Source of the DNA: Bacilli bacterium
GTDB taxonomy: Bacteria > Bacillota_I > Bacilli_A > RF39 > UBA660
DNA length: 64,000 nt
Direction: 5' to 3'
Assembly (NCBI GenBank): GCA_017544525.1
Contig: JAFYEA010000025.1
Coordinates: 1 to 64,000 of the forward strand
In this document: one piece after another, positions 26,001 to 34,245 of the stretch
Numbering within the stretch: the stretch's first letter is position 1
How the letters are laid out: each line of letters begins with the position of its first letter
Notes under the pieces: model-generated
Seen by the model: only the letters and a program-made list of their open reading frames with translations
The model's database searches: none
Told to the model about the DNA's origin: nothing
Program-made: the position numbers and the translations under genes

Positions 26001-27271
26001 ATTTCTTCTTTATATTTGTTAAAATATTCAATTCTTTTTTTATCATTCTTAAATGAGCAGATAACTGGTGATATAAACGTTCCTTCAAGTCTATCTTCAT
26101 TTTTTAAATATGCTATATATTTTTCAAAAAAATATTCCTTAAGTGAATCATTTTCAAATTTTTCTAGTAAAAGATAAAACTCTTCATCATTTATAATAAA
26201 CTCATTCTCATCTAATACTTTTTTTATTAATTCATCACTTTTTAATGTTTCAATTACTTGTCTAGCATCATTATTTACCATATAATTATCATCTGAATTT
26301 AGTACAAATTCGTTTAATAATTGAAGCTTTAATTGGTCATCTTTTAATGAGGCTACTACTTGCATTGCATTAGTATAATAATGATTATCATATACTTCAT
26401 GATAATACTTTCTAAAAAGAGTTGCTTTTATTGAATCACTATTAATTGATGCTAAAACTTCACCGAAAGATGTATAATCTATTATATTTTTATATTCTTC
26501 CAAAAAATGTGTTTTGTATTCATCGTCATTTATTGTCACAACAATATCATATATAAAATACCTATTTATATCTGTATTACTTATATTTTTTCTAATAAAT
26601 TCTTTTTTTACACTATCACTAATTGAGGGTAATATATTTTCTATAAATAATCTATCATTAATTGTATGACCTCTAAACTTTAAATAATACTCTATTCTAT
26701 CCATTTCGTTGCTTATTGATAACAAAAATTCACTAAAAAGACTTCCAGTTGCATCTTTATGGACTTTTTCAAAAAACTTGATTCTTGTTTTTTCATCACT
26801 AAATGACATTATAATAAATTCTAAAACATCGCCATCAATTTCTTCTATATATTTATCAAACCATTTTTCTTTTATTTTATCATCTTTAAAAGTTCCTATT
26901 ATACTTGAAATTTCAAATATACCTAAGCGATCACAATATTTAATTAAATTTGTTTCTTTTTCTTCATCGTTAGATATACATAATATTGCCATTAATAAAA
27001 GAGTTGAAGAATTAATATCCGATCTATTTAAAAGTTCCCTTGCTTCTTCATTTGTAAAGTAGTTTCTCATAAAATTAATAGTTTGAAGGTATGAACCTCC
27101 AAATCTACTGTCTTGAAAAACATTATTAATTCTTGAAAAATTTATTTCTTCATTCAAAACCGATTTAATGAAATTAAATCTATCAACAAAACTTAATTCT
27201 CTTACTATATCTTTATGTCTTTCTTCTTTTAATTCTTGAACTAAAATATCACTTATATCCTTATAATCCAT
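23090..27271 (-). CDS. 1393-residue cytoplasmic protein with helical repeats and a C-terminal globular domain
   Basis: No signal peptide or membrane helix. Residues about 80-570 are built from some 13-14 divergent repeats of 35-40 residues with a recurring pattern of hydrophobic-S-hydrophobic, D/N-D, two charged residues, then F-x-KY (SINSDSIKATLFRKYYHEV, SFKNDKKRIEYFNKYKEEI, TFKDDKIKEKWFDKYIEEI), likely an alpha solenoid of the HEAT/TPR kind. The middle (about 600-1020) is helical. Residues about 1080-1240 look globular, with GKVKKSCFQIGHAQDATIRY and GIIVAITDETGRFMGRVYG. A possible metal or redox site is IYCSECDVGIIDH near 1310. The end is a coiled coil. It ends in TGA. First gene of an operon with the FNT channel. 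No family recognised. Confidence 0.6.
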   Translation of the reverse strand: MDYKDISDILVQELKEERHKDIVRELSFVDRFNFIKSVLNEEINFSRINNVFQDSRFGGSYLQTINFMRNYFTNEEARELLNRSDINSSTLLLMAILCISNDEEKETNLIKYCDRLGIFEISSIIGTFKDDKIKEKWFDKYIEEIDGDVLEFIIMSFSDEKTRIKFFEKVHKDATGSLFSEFLLSISNEMDRIEYYLKFRGHTINDRLFIENILPSISDSVKKEFIRKNISNTDINRYFIYDIVVTINDDEYKTHFLEEYKNIIDYTSFGEVLASINSDSIKATLFRKYYHEVYDNHYYTNAMQVVASLKDDQLKLQLLNEFVLNSDDNYMVNNDARQVIETLKSDELIKKVLDENEFIINDEEFYLLLEKFENDSLKEYFFEKYIAYLKNEDRLEGTFISPVICSFKNDKKRIEYFNKYKEEIGDYYIYDVIYSIKNEKLRLEEIEKNLGVLNSGQLENLLGNLKSDESFIKYALEYRDYLFPTSIPARLSFIEDDNLKMRIFIEFKSNFDKNKDLDLEIICGFIESLSNEENKYKMFLYFEDMLEKLSFKKYELCGFCHDISSLSKEAALELESYLDEIRKMYGSEQIATSDLKALIGVQAKENFSKERDGHKDFYLPENLAERLVRLSKGESLGSLKLNVDFLKYYRRMNIVIEDSLDEKTIANFLITLHEKNIRLDDDLFIEKFLDLVNIKKPMEGPNGKIINDRQKDLYFAYFNAIKETFMKSSKSISDLYGMIETDNLQKRYEIYLQRAKLLKEMFLSSTNKVFEESFKDNNKVEGKLLTQLGVYCLNIEKRKYESLERLKLEKLIIKELLLTDKGKELIDRKRIETILKNDPDLRDIFESQNIKFNQKMDAVFSKLYPDYVGVKNLKTLGELMIKDPRYSAILTKQPTIKEKRALPLEAANFRVNSRIQLQKLIVAVLNSVNRDKANYGGVELNPIIKKRLKSLIENLRALNSESKQHIELLSFDELELVRGENIENLILYFSKVAESLIPRDKDGRKKTLCIDNLTDFVESVKKMSTRNSREGIVLTPKVVDILEHRSIEDNYIHYTEKTAKRFYRTIPDIKGIFDSNGRKLNYGSYDMCDPEQLIAGARMLGKVKKSCFQIGHAQDATIRYITSSPHGIIVAITDETGRFMGRVYGFRYGNAVHFTRMYYNEEFDFKTAMEKIAKDIISNSSEIDYVTCIPNLSTERQYIKENIISCPNDITKIHDGNTLNTDHYGRNICVVASRQPVDINNIANLLNDSEPTEKFYKRRRPKKILTIDKDKEDKIDFSEVTKIIYCSECDVGIIDHLMDARQIIYGEDWVIIDFEGKEPVKIMIDYTATDDLEEESWRYDEAEKDAYEKEKEERSEYSAKVAGELYKALLELKKQKEISESIVQDDGNSLKGV

Positions 27272-27327
27272 TTTTAACTACCACCATTGTATATATAAAT
27301 TTTATCACATAGATTACAATAAAACAA

Positions 27328-28476
27328 TTAATCTTTGCCTATTTTTACCCCACTAATTAAATCCTCTAATAGATTACTCAAAACTTTCATATATGTCGCT
27401 TTTTTAATATCATCTTTTACTATTAAATTATACTTATATGTTTTATTATCATATTTTAGTTTTAATACACCAACTGTATCGCCTTTCTTCAAAGGCGCTT
27501 TTAAATCATATAATTGTTTATCAATTGTATACTTTACATTTTTATTGTTTTTGTTAACAATTAAATTTACATCTTTATCTAAATAATATTTAACTTCCCT
27601 ATTCATAGCATTTTTAACAATTGTAGTTTCTTCAAAACTGTTTTTATTTAAAATATTCTTACTTCCATACATACTAAATCCATATTCCATCATAGAAATA
27701 GTATCGTTGTTTCTATTATCTTTACTATCTTCTCCCATAACAACTGATAATAATCTCATGTTGTTTTTTTCCATAGTGGCCGTTAAACAATATAATGCTT
27801 TATCCGTATATCCTGTCTTAAGACCATCAATACCACTATAAAATCTAACTAATTTATTAGTATTTACTAACCAATGATTTTCACCTGATACATTTATGTT
27901 TTCTTCATAAGTACTTGTTATTTTCAAAGCAAGTGGGTATTTTATTAATTCTCTAGCTATTAATGATAAATCATATGCAGTTGTATAGTGGTTTTCTTCG
28001 TCTAATCCATGAGGATTTTTAAAATTAGTATTAATACATCCAAGTTCTTTTGCTTTTTTATTCATCATGCTAACAAAGTTTTCTTCAGTTCCGCCTATGT
28101 ATTCCGCTACCGCTACTGCTGCATCGTTTGCTGAACCTATACCAATTCCTTTAAGTAAGGTCATTAAATCAACTTCACTGCCTTCTTCAACAAACAATTG
28201 TGTCCCACCCATACCAGCAGCATTTTTAGATATATGAACTTTATCATCAAGACTAACATTGCCGTTTTCTAATGCCTCCATAGTTAATAGTAAAGTCATT
28301 ATCTTAGTCATACTAGCAGGACTTCTTCTCTCATTTTTATTTTTTTCATATATTATTTTTCCTGTACTAGTTTCAACTAATATAGCGCTTTTAGCATTCT
28401 TAGCTAAATCAATCTCTTCTGCATTTATTCTAATAACAAAAATAAATAATAATGTAAATAAAAAAAGTTTCTTCAT
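27328..28476 (-). CDS. dacF: D-alanyl-D-alanine carboxypeptidase (PBP5/DacF type)
   Basis: Trims the terminal D-Ala of peptidoglycan stem peptides outside the membrane. 382 residues. Signal peptide at about 1-19. The active-site motifs are complete: SMTK with nucleophile Ser55, SAN at 115-117 and KTG at 220-222. A C-terminal beta domain (about 270-355) and an amphipathic end follow. ATG after AGGTGATTA. DacA and DacF cannot be separated by eye; dacF is only the better guess given the sporulation-type genes around. Confidence 0.92.
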   Translation of the reverse strand: MKKLFLFTLLFIFVIRINAEEIDLAKNAKSAILVETSTGKIIYEKNKNERRSPASMTKIMTLLLTMEALENGNVSLDDKVHISKNAAGMGGTQLFVEEGSEVDLMTLLKGIGIGSANDAAVAVAEYIGGTEENFVSMMNKKAKELGCINTNFKNPHGLDEENHYTTAYDLSLIARELIKYPLALKITSTYEENINVSGENHWLVNTNKLVRFYSGIDGLKTGYTDKALYCLTATMEKNNMRLLSVVMGEDSKDNRNNDTISMMEYGFSMYGSKNILNKNSFEETTIVKNAMNREVKYYLDKDVNLIVNKNNKNVKYTIDKQLYDLKAPLKKGDTVGVLKLKYDNKTYKYNLIVKDDIKKATYMKVLSNLLEDLISGVKIGKD

Positions 28477-28523
28477 TTAATCACCTATTTAACTATATGA
28501 TTAATGAAAAAACTAAATTCTAA

Positions 28524-29318
28524 TTAATTATCTTTTTTAGTAGCATCTATTACTTTTTTTACTAATTCTGCTCCATTATTACCTGCTCTAAATGATTCTA
28601 ACATTTCAATTGGTACACAGAATATTAATGTATTTGATTGATCAGATGATACATCATTAATAGTAGATAATGTTCTTAAATGTAATGCTCCTGGAGTAGT
28701 AGCCATTGTTTTAGCAGCTTCTGCAAGATTCTTAGCAGCTTCAGTTTCACCTTTAGCTTTAGTAATAACAGCCATTTTTTCTCTTTCTGCCTCTGCTACT
28801 TTAGCAATTACTCTCTTCATATCTTCAGGTAATGTTACATCTTTTAATTCAACATTTTCAACTTTAATTCCCCAAGGATCAGTAGCTTCATCAATTACTT
28901 TACAAATAGTTTCTGATAATTTTTCTCTTTCACTTAATAATTCATCTAATGAAACAGAACCAACTGCATTTCTCATTGTAGTTTGTGCTAATTGACTAAC
29001 TGCATAATAGAAATTTTCTACTTCTAATACTGCTTTAGCTGCATCAAATATCTTATAATAAATAACTGCATTAATTCTAATAGATACATTATCTTTGGTA
29101 ATAGCATCTTGTTCTGGAACATCTACTACTTTAGTTCTTATATCTACCTTTTTATAACTTTCGATAATTGGAAGAATAATTCTCCATCCTGGTTGTAATA
29201 TTTTATCAAATTTACCTAATCTAAATTTGATACCCCTTTCATATTGATTAACTTGAACAATACCTCTAAGTATTACTATAAGTACAACTATTGCTATAAA
29301 AACCATTAAATAATCCAT
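28524..29318 (-). CDS. Slipin / SPFH-domain membrane scaffold protein
   Basis: Stomatin-like protein that organises membrane microdomains. 264 residues. One N-terminal membrane helix (about 3-22), then the SPFH domain: RGIKFRLGKFDKILQPGWRI, VVDVPEQDAITKDNVSIRI, ERE KLSETI region and VTLPEDMKRVIAKVAEAERE. The helical tail ends with ALHLRTLSTI, typical of slipins. The ATG at 29318 lies ten bases after AAAGGAG; a Met four codons earlier is too close to it. The usual NfeD partner is not adjacent. Confidence 0.92.
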   Translation of the reverse strand: MDYLMVFIAIVVLIVILRGIVQVNQYERGIKFRLGKFDKILQPGWRIILPIIESYKKVDIRTKVVDVPEQDAITKDNVSIRINAVIYYKIFDAAKAVLEVENFYYAVSQLAQTTMRNAVGSVSLDELLSEREKLSETICKVIDEATDPWGIKVENVELKDVTLPEDMKRVIAKVAEAEREKMAVITKAKGETEAAKNLAEAAKTMATTPGALHLRTLSTINDVSSDQSNTLIFCVPIEMLESFRAGNNGAELVKKVIDATKKDN

Positions 29319-29372
29319 AATCGACATTCTCCTTTCATAAATAATTATACTATTAAAAAATAAGGAATACAA

Positions 29373-29702
29373 CTACTCCTTATCCTTACAATTTTTATTC
29401 ATTACATATCTATCTTTTACTAGTCCTTTAGTAAAGCTTATGCTTTCAATACAATATTTATCAATGTTTTCTACTTCATCCTTTAAATATTCTTTTTCTA
29501 ATAATTCACTAATAAAAACAAGCTCAGTTTCTTCAGTTTTAGGTATTAAATTATTATCAGTTAAATATGATAAAGTAGCTTTTTCAATCTTGTTTTCTAA
29601 CTCTATATAAACTTTATCTCTTTTAGAATAACCAAGTATCAATAATACGCTCAATAGTCCTACTACTATAAATGCCCATAAAAACATTATTTTATTATTC
29701 AT
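29373..29702 (-). CDS. Small single-pass membrane protein, pilin-like N-terminus
   Basis: 109 residues. Hydrophobic helix at about 5-25 (IMFLWAFIVVGLLSVLLILG), then a helical external domain (YIELENKIEKATLSYLTDNN) and two Cys near the end (DKYCIESIS, MNKNCKDKE) that could form a disulfide. The start is uncertain: the ATG at 29702 or an in-frame GTG at 29711; both overlap the stop of the gene before. Paired with 29695; the pair resembles minor pseudopilin-like proteins, but no prepilin-peptidase motif is clear. Confidence 0.5.
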   Translation of the reverse strand: MNNKIMFLWAFIVVGLLSVLLILGYSKRDKVYIELENKIEKATLSYLTDNNLIPKTEETELVFISELLEKEYLKDEVENIDKYCIESISFTKGLVKDRYVMNKNCKDKE

Positions 29703-30111
29703 AATTCTCACTATATCCTACAGTCTCATAAACACTGCATTTAATATATGCAATACTATTGCCATTACTTAATAATTTTGCATACCCTTTACATTCTTTA
29801 TTTCTACTATCATATATAGGATTCATATATCCATTATATTTAAGAGTTTTAGTACTAACAATTACTGTATCACTTAAACCGTATGGATATCTATCTCTAT
29901 AGTATCTACCTCCAGCTTCAGCAACAGTTGCTTCTAATGAAGCATAATCGTAGTTCCCACCACGAGTATTTTTACCTAAATCTATATATGCATTTTCACC
30001 ATTGCCAATTAACCCCATTCTATAAAGACCAATAGTAGAAATAATAATACATATTACAAATAAAAGTATAAATGCAAGTTCTACTCTTAATCCCCATCCA
30101 TTTTTATTCAT
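29695..30111 (-). CDS. Pseudopilin-like small membrane protein
   Basis: 138 residues. A short basic head (MNKNGWGLRVE) is followed by a hydrophobic helix starting with ELAFILLFVICIIISTIGLY, like the head, Glu and hydrophobic stalk of type IV pilin-like proteins. The external domain has ATVAEAGGRYYRDRYPYG and ends with two Cys (NKECKGYAK, YIKCSVYETVGY). ATG at 30111 after AGGGGTGAA. It overlaps the 29373 gene. No pilus ATPase or prepilin peptidase gene is in the window, so a pilus is not shown. Confidence 0.5.
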   Translation of the reverse strand: MNKNGWGLRVELAFILLFVICIIISTIGLYRMGLIGNGENAYIDLGKNTRGGNYDYASLEATVAEAGGRYYRDRYPYGLSDTVIVSTKTLKYNGYMNPIYDSRNKECKGYAKLLSNGNSIAYIKCSVYETVGYSENYE

Positions 30112-30161
30112 TATATTCACCCCTTGGTTACCCATATTATACTACAATAATACTTTTTTTT

Positions 30162-30452
30162 CTATAATAATTCTTCTATTTTAGTTTTGGTATCAACATC
30201 TAAATCAATAATTATTTCTTTAATCTTTTTATTCTTTTCATATAAACTCAATGCTTTTTCAAATCTTTTAAGTTTAATTGCTATTCCATTTAAATACTTG
30301 CCAACATATGATTTACTTACTTTATTATTATCAGCTATTTCTTGCAAACTATAATCTTCATAGAAATAATATTCAAAATAATTTTTTTCCTTTTCAGTTA
30401 ATAATCTATTATATATTTCATATAAAGATAACATATATTCTCTTTCTTTCAT
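30162..30452 (-). CDS. ylxM: YlxM-type helix-turn-helix regulator of the SRP locus
   Basis: Small UPF0122 protein that resembles sigma region 4 and is linked to the signal recognition particle genes. 96 residues. The HTH is visible as DYSLQEIADNNKVSKSYVGK. The start codon overlaps the ftsY stop by one base (TAATG). In Bacillus the order is ftsY-ylxM-ffh; ffh is not next here. The N-terminal LYEIYNRLLTEKEKNYFEYY fits the family. Confidence 0.9.
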   Translation of the reverse strand: MKEREYMLSLYEIYNRLLTEKEKNYFEYYFYEDYSLQEIADNNKVSKSYVGKYLNGIAIKLKRFEKALSLYEKNKKIKEIIIDLDVDTKTKIEELL

Positions 30453-31522
30453 TAGAACTCCTTAAATAAACCATAGATATATTTTTCGATATCAAATGGA
30501 ATTAAATCAGTTTCTTTCTCTCCTAAACCAACAAACTTAACAGGAATATCTACTAATTCTTTAATAGCAAGTACTATTCCACCCTTAGCAGTTCCATCTA
30601 ATTTAGTTAACACTATCCCCGTAATATTTGTTATCTCTTTAAAACTTTTTGCTTGACTAATACCATTTTGTCCAGTAGTGGCATCTATTACTAATAAAGT
30701 TTCTTTAGGTTCACCAGGTATTATTTCATTAATAACCCTATTCATCTTTTCAAGTTCTTTCATTAAATTAGCTTTATTTTGAAGTCTTCCAGCAGTATCA
30801 ACAAGTACTACATCATATTTTTCTTTTTTTGCTTTATTTAAACCATCATATATAACTGCTGATGGGTCTGTTCTATCATCTCCAAAGAAATCAACGCCTA
30901 CTCTTTTAGCCCATTCATCCAATTGACTAACAGCTCCAGCTCTAAAAGTATCACCTGCAATTAATAAAACTTTCTTTCCATCTTTTTTTAGATTATATGC
31001 TATTTTAGCGATACTTGTTGTTTTACCCACTCCATTTACTCCAACAAATAGTACTACATTAGTAACTCCATCTTCTATATTTAATTTAGAAGAAAGTATA
31101 TCTCCATCAACATATATCATAAATAATTCATCAACAATTACTTCTTTTAAATATTCAAAATCTTCAATATGTTCTTCTTTAACTCTTTTTTTAAGTCTAT
31201 CTACAAAATCCATTACAGTATTAACACCGACATCAGCAGTAATTAATATTTCTTCTAATTCATCATAAAAATCATTGCTTATCTTAGTATATTTAATACC
31301 TAAAATAGATAATTTATTTACAAAACTATCTCTAGATTTTGATAATCCCTCTACATATTTATCAGTTTCTTTAATATCTTTTATTTCTTCTATAGTAATT
31401 TTTTCTTTTTCTTCTATTTCTTCTTCACTAATGTCATCTATTTCAATATTATCTTCCTCTATTTTATCTTTAATTACTTCTTTCTTACTAAAAACTTCTT
31501 TTATCTTACTAAATAATCCCAT
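30452..31522 (-). CDS. ftsY: Signal recognition particle receptor FtsY
   Basis: Membrane-associated GTPase that docks the SRP-ribosome complex at the translocon. 356 residues. Acidic Glu-rich A domain (about 1-55), N domain, then the G domain with GVNGVGKTTS (G1), DTAGR (G3), TKLDG (G4) and the closing KFVGLGEKETDLIPF. Start ATG at 31522 after AGAGGTGAAAAA. Operon with ylxM. Confidence 0.97.
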   Translation of the reverse strand: MGLFSKIKEVFSKKEVIKDKIEEDNIEIDDISEEEIEEKEKITIEEIKDIKETDKYVEGLSKSRDSFVNKLSILGIKYTKISNDFYDELEEILITADVGVNTVMDFVDRLKKRVKEEHIEDFEYLKEVIVDELFMIYVDGDILSSKLNIEDGVTNVVLFVGVNGVGKTTSIAKIAYNLKKDGKKVLLIAGDTFRAGAVSQLDEWAKRVGVDFFGDDRTDPSAVIYDGLNKAKKEKYDVVLVDTAGRLQNKANLMKELEKMNRVINEIIPGEPKETLLVIDATTGQNGISQAKSFKEITNITGIVLTKLDGTAKGGIVLAIKELVDIPVKFVGLGEKETDLIPFDIEKYIYGLFKEF

Positions 31523-31532
31523 TTTTTCACCT

Positions 31533-31856
31533 CTAATCTATTGTTTTTTCTAAAAATATTTTATTTTTAAATGATCCTCTTTTTAAACATTTCTCTTTAG
31601 ACACTTCAATAACTTCATCTAAAGATGAGTTCTCCACTTCAGCTAAACATTTAATTATTTCTATCAGATCAGCTAACTCTTCAATTCTTTCTTTTCCACT
31701 AGAATTTAATGCTTCATTATACTCTTCAATCATTTTCTTTTCTAGTTCTTTTTTATATTCTTCATGATCTAGTACTCTAGTAAATGCCTGTCCACCATTA
31801 TTAACTATTATCTCAGGAATCCTATCCCTAACTAATTTATTAAATATTTGTTCCAT
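31533..31856 (-). CDS. MazG-like / PRA-PH-like nucleoside triphosphate pyrophosphohydrolase
   Basis: All-alpha NTP pyrophosphatase-type protein, 107 residues. It opens with the family signature FNKLVRDRIPEII and has the metal-binding pattern EEYNEALNSSG ... RIEELADLIEII (E-E-x-x then E-x-x-D). It probably clears non-canonical nucleotides; the substrate is unknown. The start ATG follows AAGGAAG. It sits ten bases upstream of ftsY and one base after the methyltransferase stop, so the three may be one transcript. Confidence 0.85.
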   Translation of the reverse strand: MEQIFNKLVRDRIPEIIVNNGGQAFTRVLDHEEYKKELEKKMIEEYNEALNSSGKERIEELADLIEIIKCLAEVENSSLDEVIEVSKEKCLKRGSFKNKIFLEKTID

Positions 31857-31857
31857 A

Positions 31858-32445
31858 TTACTTCCTTCTTAATATATAACTATTCCAAAGTACATTATTA
31901 TGTACTGATACTTGTGATTTATTTATACTATGTTCAATTACTTTAAATCCTGCATTATCTGATAATCTAGAAAAACTATCACTTGTTAAATCATTAAAAT
32001 ATCTTCCATCACTTTTATATTCTTCTTTATCATACCCATTAACAAAAGATGTATATAAGTAACCATCGTGTTTTAACGAATCTCTCAACTTAATTAATAT
32101 ATCTAACAACTTATCTCTTTTAACATGTAAAAGTGTTGAACACGCCCATATTCCATCATAAAAATCTATATCAGATAGTTCACTAAAATCCATACATTTT
32201 ATATTAAGTCCAGTATAAGCGCTTGCTAATTTGCATAGTTCTTCACTACCATCAATTGGATATACATCATATCCCATATTTTTAAATACTAATGAATCTC
32301 TTCCACTTCCACATCCAAAATCCAATATTTTTCCATTCTCTTTTACATATTTTAAAAACAAATCATATTGCTTAGTCATATCAGCATTAACCGTTTTATC
32401 AAAATACTTTTTTGCATTCTCATTGTAATAGTCAATTGTATTCAT
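31858..32445 (-). CDS. Class I SAM-dependent methyltransferase (TehB/UbiE-like)
   Basis: 195 residues. Motif I is ILDFGCGSGRDSLVF at about 36-50; YPIDGSEELCKLA is motif II with the acidic residue. IWACSTLLHVKRDKLLDIL is the post-II region. No substrate specificity can be read. The ATG at 32445 follows GGTGGG; three codons of open frame before it are not used. Promoter at 32464-32492 shared in its -35 box with rnjA. Confidence 0.85.
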   Translation of the reverse strand: MNTIDYYNENAKKYFDKTVNADMTKQYDLFLKYVKENGKILDFGCGSGRDSLVFKNMGYDVYPIDGSEELCKLASAYTGLNIKCMDFSELSDIDFYDGIWACSTLLHVKRDKLLDILIKLRDSLKHDGYLYTSFVNGYDKEEYKSDGRYFNDLTSDSFSRLSDNAGFKVIEHSINKSQVSVHNNVLWNSYILRRK

Positions 32446-32463
32446 AAAACCCACCTACATATA

Positions 32464-32492
32464 ATTATATTATAAATATGTTCTTTTGACAA
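32464..32492 (-). promoter_or_regulatory. Promoter of the methyltransferase/MazG/ftsY side
   Basis: Minus strand TTGTCA (32487-32492), 17 bases, TATAAT (32464-32469). Its -35 box is the complement of the -35 box of the rnjA promoter. Confidence 0.65.
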
Positions 32493-32514
32493 ACAAAGAT
32501 AATTTTGATATAAT
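32486..32514 (+). promoter_or_regulatory. Promoter of rnjA
   Basis: TTGACA (32486-32491), 17-base spacer, TATAAT (32509-32514), 41 bases before the ATG: a consensus sigma-A promoter. Confidence 0.85.
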
Positions 32515-32555
32515 TAATATCACTAAATTGAACTTTTTTTGAAAGGGATGAAAAT

Positions 32556-34235
32556 ATGAACAGTAAAACTGGAGAAACTTTAGTTTGTGCCTTGGGTGGT
32601 CTTGGTGAAGTAGGAAAAAACATGTATGTCGTAATGCATGAAGATGAATTATTTATTATAGATTGTGGAGTAATGTTTCCAGAAGATGATTTGATGGGAA
32701 TTGATTATGTCTTAGCTGATTATAATGTATTAAAATCAATGCAAGATAAAATAAAAGGATTAATAATTACTCACGGACATGAAGATCATATTGGAGGAAT
32801 ACCATTCTTATTACAAAATATAAGTATTCCTACTATATATGCTCCTAATATCGCAGGAAAATTAATTAGAAATAAAGTATCCGAAAGAAATATACCACTA
32901 CCTAAAATGGTTACAGTAAATGAAGACTTACATATTAAAACAAAATATTTTGATATTGAATTTTTTACAACAACACACTCAATACCAGATTCATTTGGTA
33001 TGGCGATAACAACTAAAAATGGAACAATAGTTGAAACAGGAGACTTTAAATTTGATTTAACTCCAATAGGCCCTGTTGCTAATATGGGGAAAATAGCTGA
33101 TATTGGCAATAAAGGAGTTACATTACTATTAAGTGATTCAACAAATGCATTGTTACCAGGTTTTTCAAATAGTGAATCTGTTGTTGATGAAGCATTAGGT
33201 GAAATCTTCGGAGAAAACACTAATTCAAGGATAATACTTGCTACATTTGCTAGTAATATCTATAGACTTACTCATATAGTGGAAACTTGTAAAAAATATA
33301 ATAGAAAAGTAGTAGTATTCGGAAGAAGTATGAATGCTAATATAGAAATAGCTATTGAATGTGGATATATTAAAGATAAAGATATATTTATTTCAAGTGA
33401 AGAAGCAAACTTATTAGAACCAAATAAAGTATGTTTGCTTTGCACTGGTTCACAAGGAGAACCACTAGCTGCTCTATCTAGAATAGCAAATGGTAATGAT
33501 AGAAATATAACATTAATGCCAAATGATACAGTAATATTTTCTTCTTCTCCTATTCCAGGAAATGCATTATCAATTAATAGAATAATTAATAAACTATATT
33601 TACAAGGTGCTAATGTTTATACAAATGCCAGTGAATCAAATGTACATACAAGTGGACATGCAAGACAAGATGAACTAAAACTATTATTTAGATTGGTTAA
33701 ACCTAAATACTTTATGCCTATGCATGGTGAATATAGAATGTTAGCTGCTCATACTCATTTAGCTACACTATGTGATGTAAAAGAAGAAAATACATTCATT
33801 TGTAAAAATGGCGATATACTTGCTATTAAAGATGGTGAAGTATATAGAAAAAATTCTATTCCAATTAATGATATATATGTAGATGGAAGTAGAATTGGAG
33901 ATGTTGGAATATCAATTATAAAAGATAGAAAAATAATGTCTACAGATGGCGTTTTAGTAGTAATATTAAATCTTGATTTAGAAAAAAAGAAAATGTTAAT
34001 TGAACCAAATATTACAACAAGAGGTTTTGTAGTAGTAAATGATAATCAAGAACTAATAAAACAAATACAAGACAAAACAAATATTATTACTTTAAATGAA
34101 CTAGAAAAAGATAATTTCAGTTTAACAGATTTAAAAAATAGAATAATACTAGAAATTAACTCATATGTTATAGAATTAACAGGTAGAAGACCAATTATTA
34201 TTCCAATGATTTTAGAAGTTAAAAAGCATGATTAA
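32556..34235 (+). CDS. rnjA: Ribonuclease J
   Basis: Metallo-beta-lactamase/beta-CASP exo- and endoribonuclease central to mRNA decay in Firmicutes. 559 residues. Zinc motif HGHEDH at residues 73-78. Further ligands lie in TTTHSIPDSFG and ETGDFKFD. The beta-CASP segment has FGRSMN, LLCTGSQGEPLAAL and, near the C-terminal end of the catalytic part, HTSGHARQDEL and PMHGEYRM. C-terminal domain ends with TGRRPIIIPMI. ATG after AAAGGGATG. Whether this is J1 or J2 cannot be told by eye. One of the four plus-strand genes. Confidence 0.96.
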   Translation: MNSKTGETLVCALGGLGEVGKNMYVVMHEDELFIIDCGVMFPEDDLMGIDYVLADYNVLKSMQDKIKGLIITHGHEDHIGGIPFLLQNISIPTIYAPNIAGKLIRNKVSERNIPLPKMVTVNEDLHIKTKYFDIEFFTTTHSIPDSFGMAITTKNGTIVETGDFKFDLTPIGPVANMGKIADIGNKGVTLLLSDSTNALLPGFSNSESVVDEALGEIFGENTNSRIILATFASNIYRLTHIVETCKKYNRKVVVFGRSMNANIEIAIECGYIKDKDIFISSEEANLLEPNKVCLLCTGSQGEPLAALSRIANGNDRNITLMPNDTVIFSSSPIPGNALSINRIINKLYLQGANVYTNASESNVHTSGHARQDELKLLFRLVKPKYFMPMHGEYRMLAAHTHLATLCDVKEENTFICKNGDILAIKDGEVYRKNSIPINDIYVDGSRIGDVGISIIKDRKIMSTDGVLVVILNLDLEKKKMLIEPNITTRGFVVVNDNQELIKQIQDKTNIITLNELEKDNFSLTDLKNRIILEINSYVIELTGRRPIIIPMILEVKKHD

Positions 34236-34245
34236 TCATGCTTTT
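34222..34245. terminator. Bidirectional terminator of rnjA and the CYTH gene
   Basis: Ten-base stem AAAAGCATGA/TCATGCTTTT (34222-34231/34236-34245); its TTAA loop contains the rnjA stop codon, and the opposite gene ends on the other flank. Confidence 0.85.
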
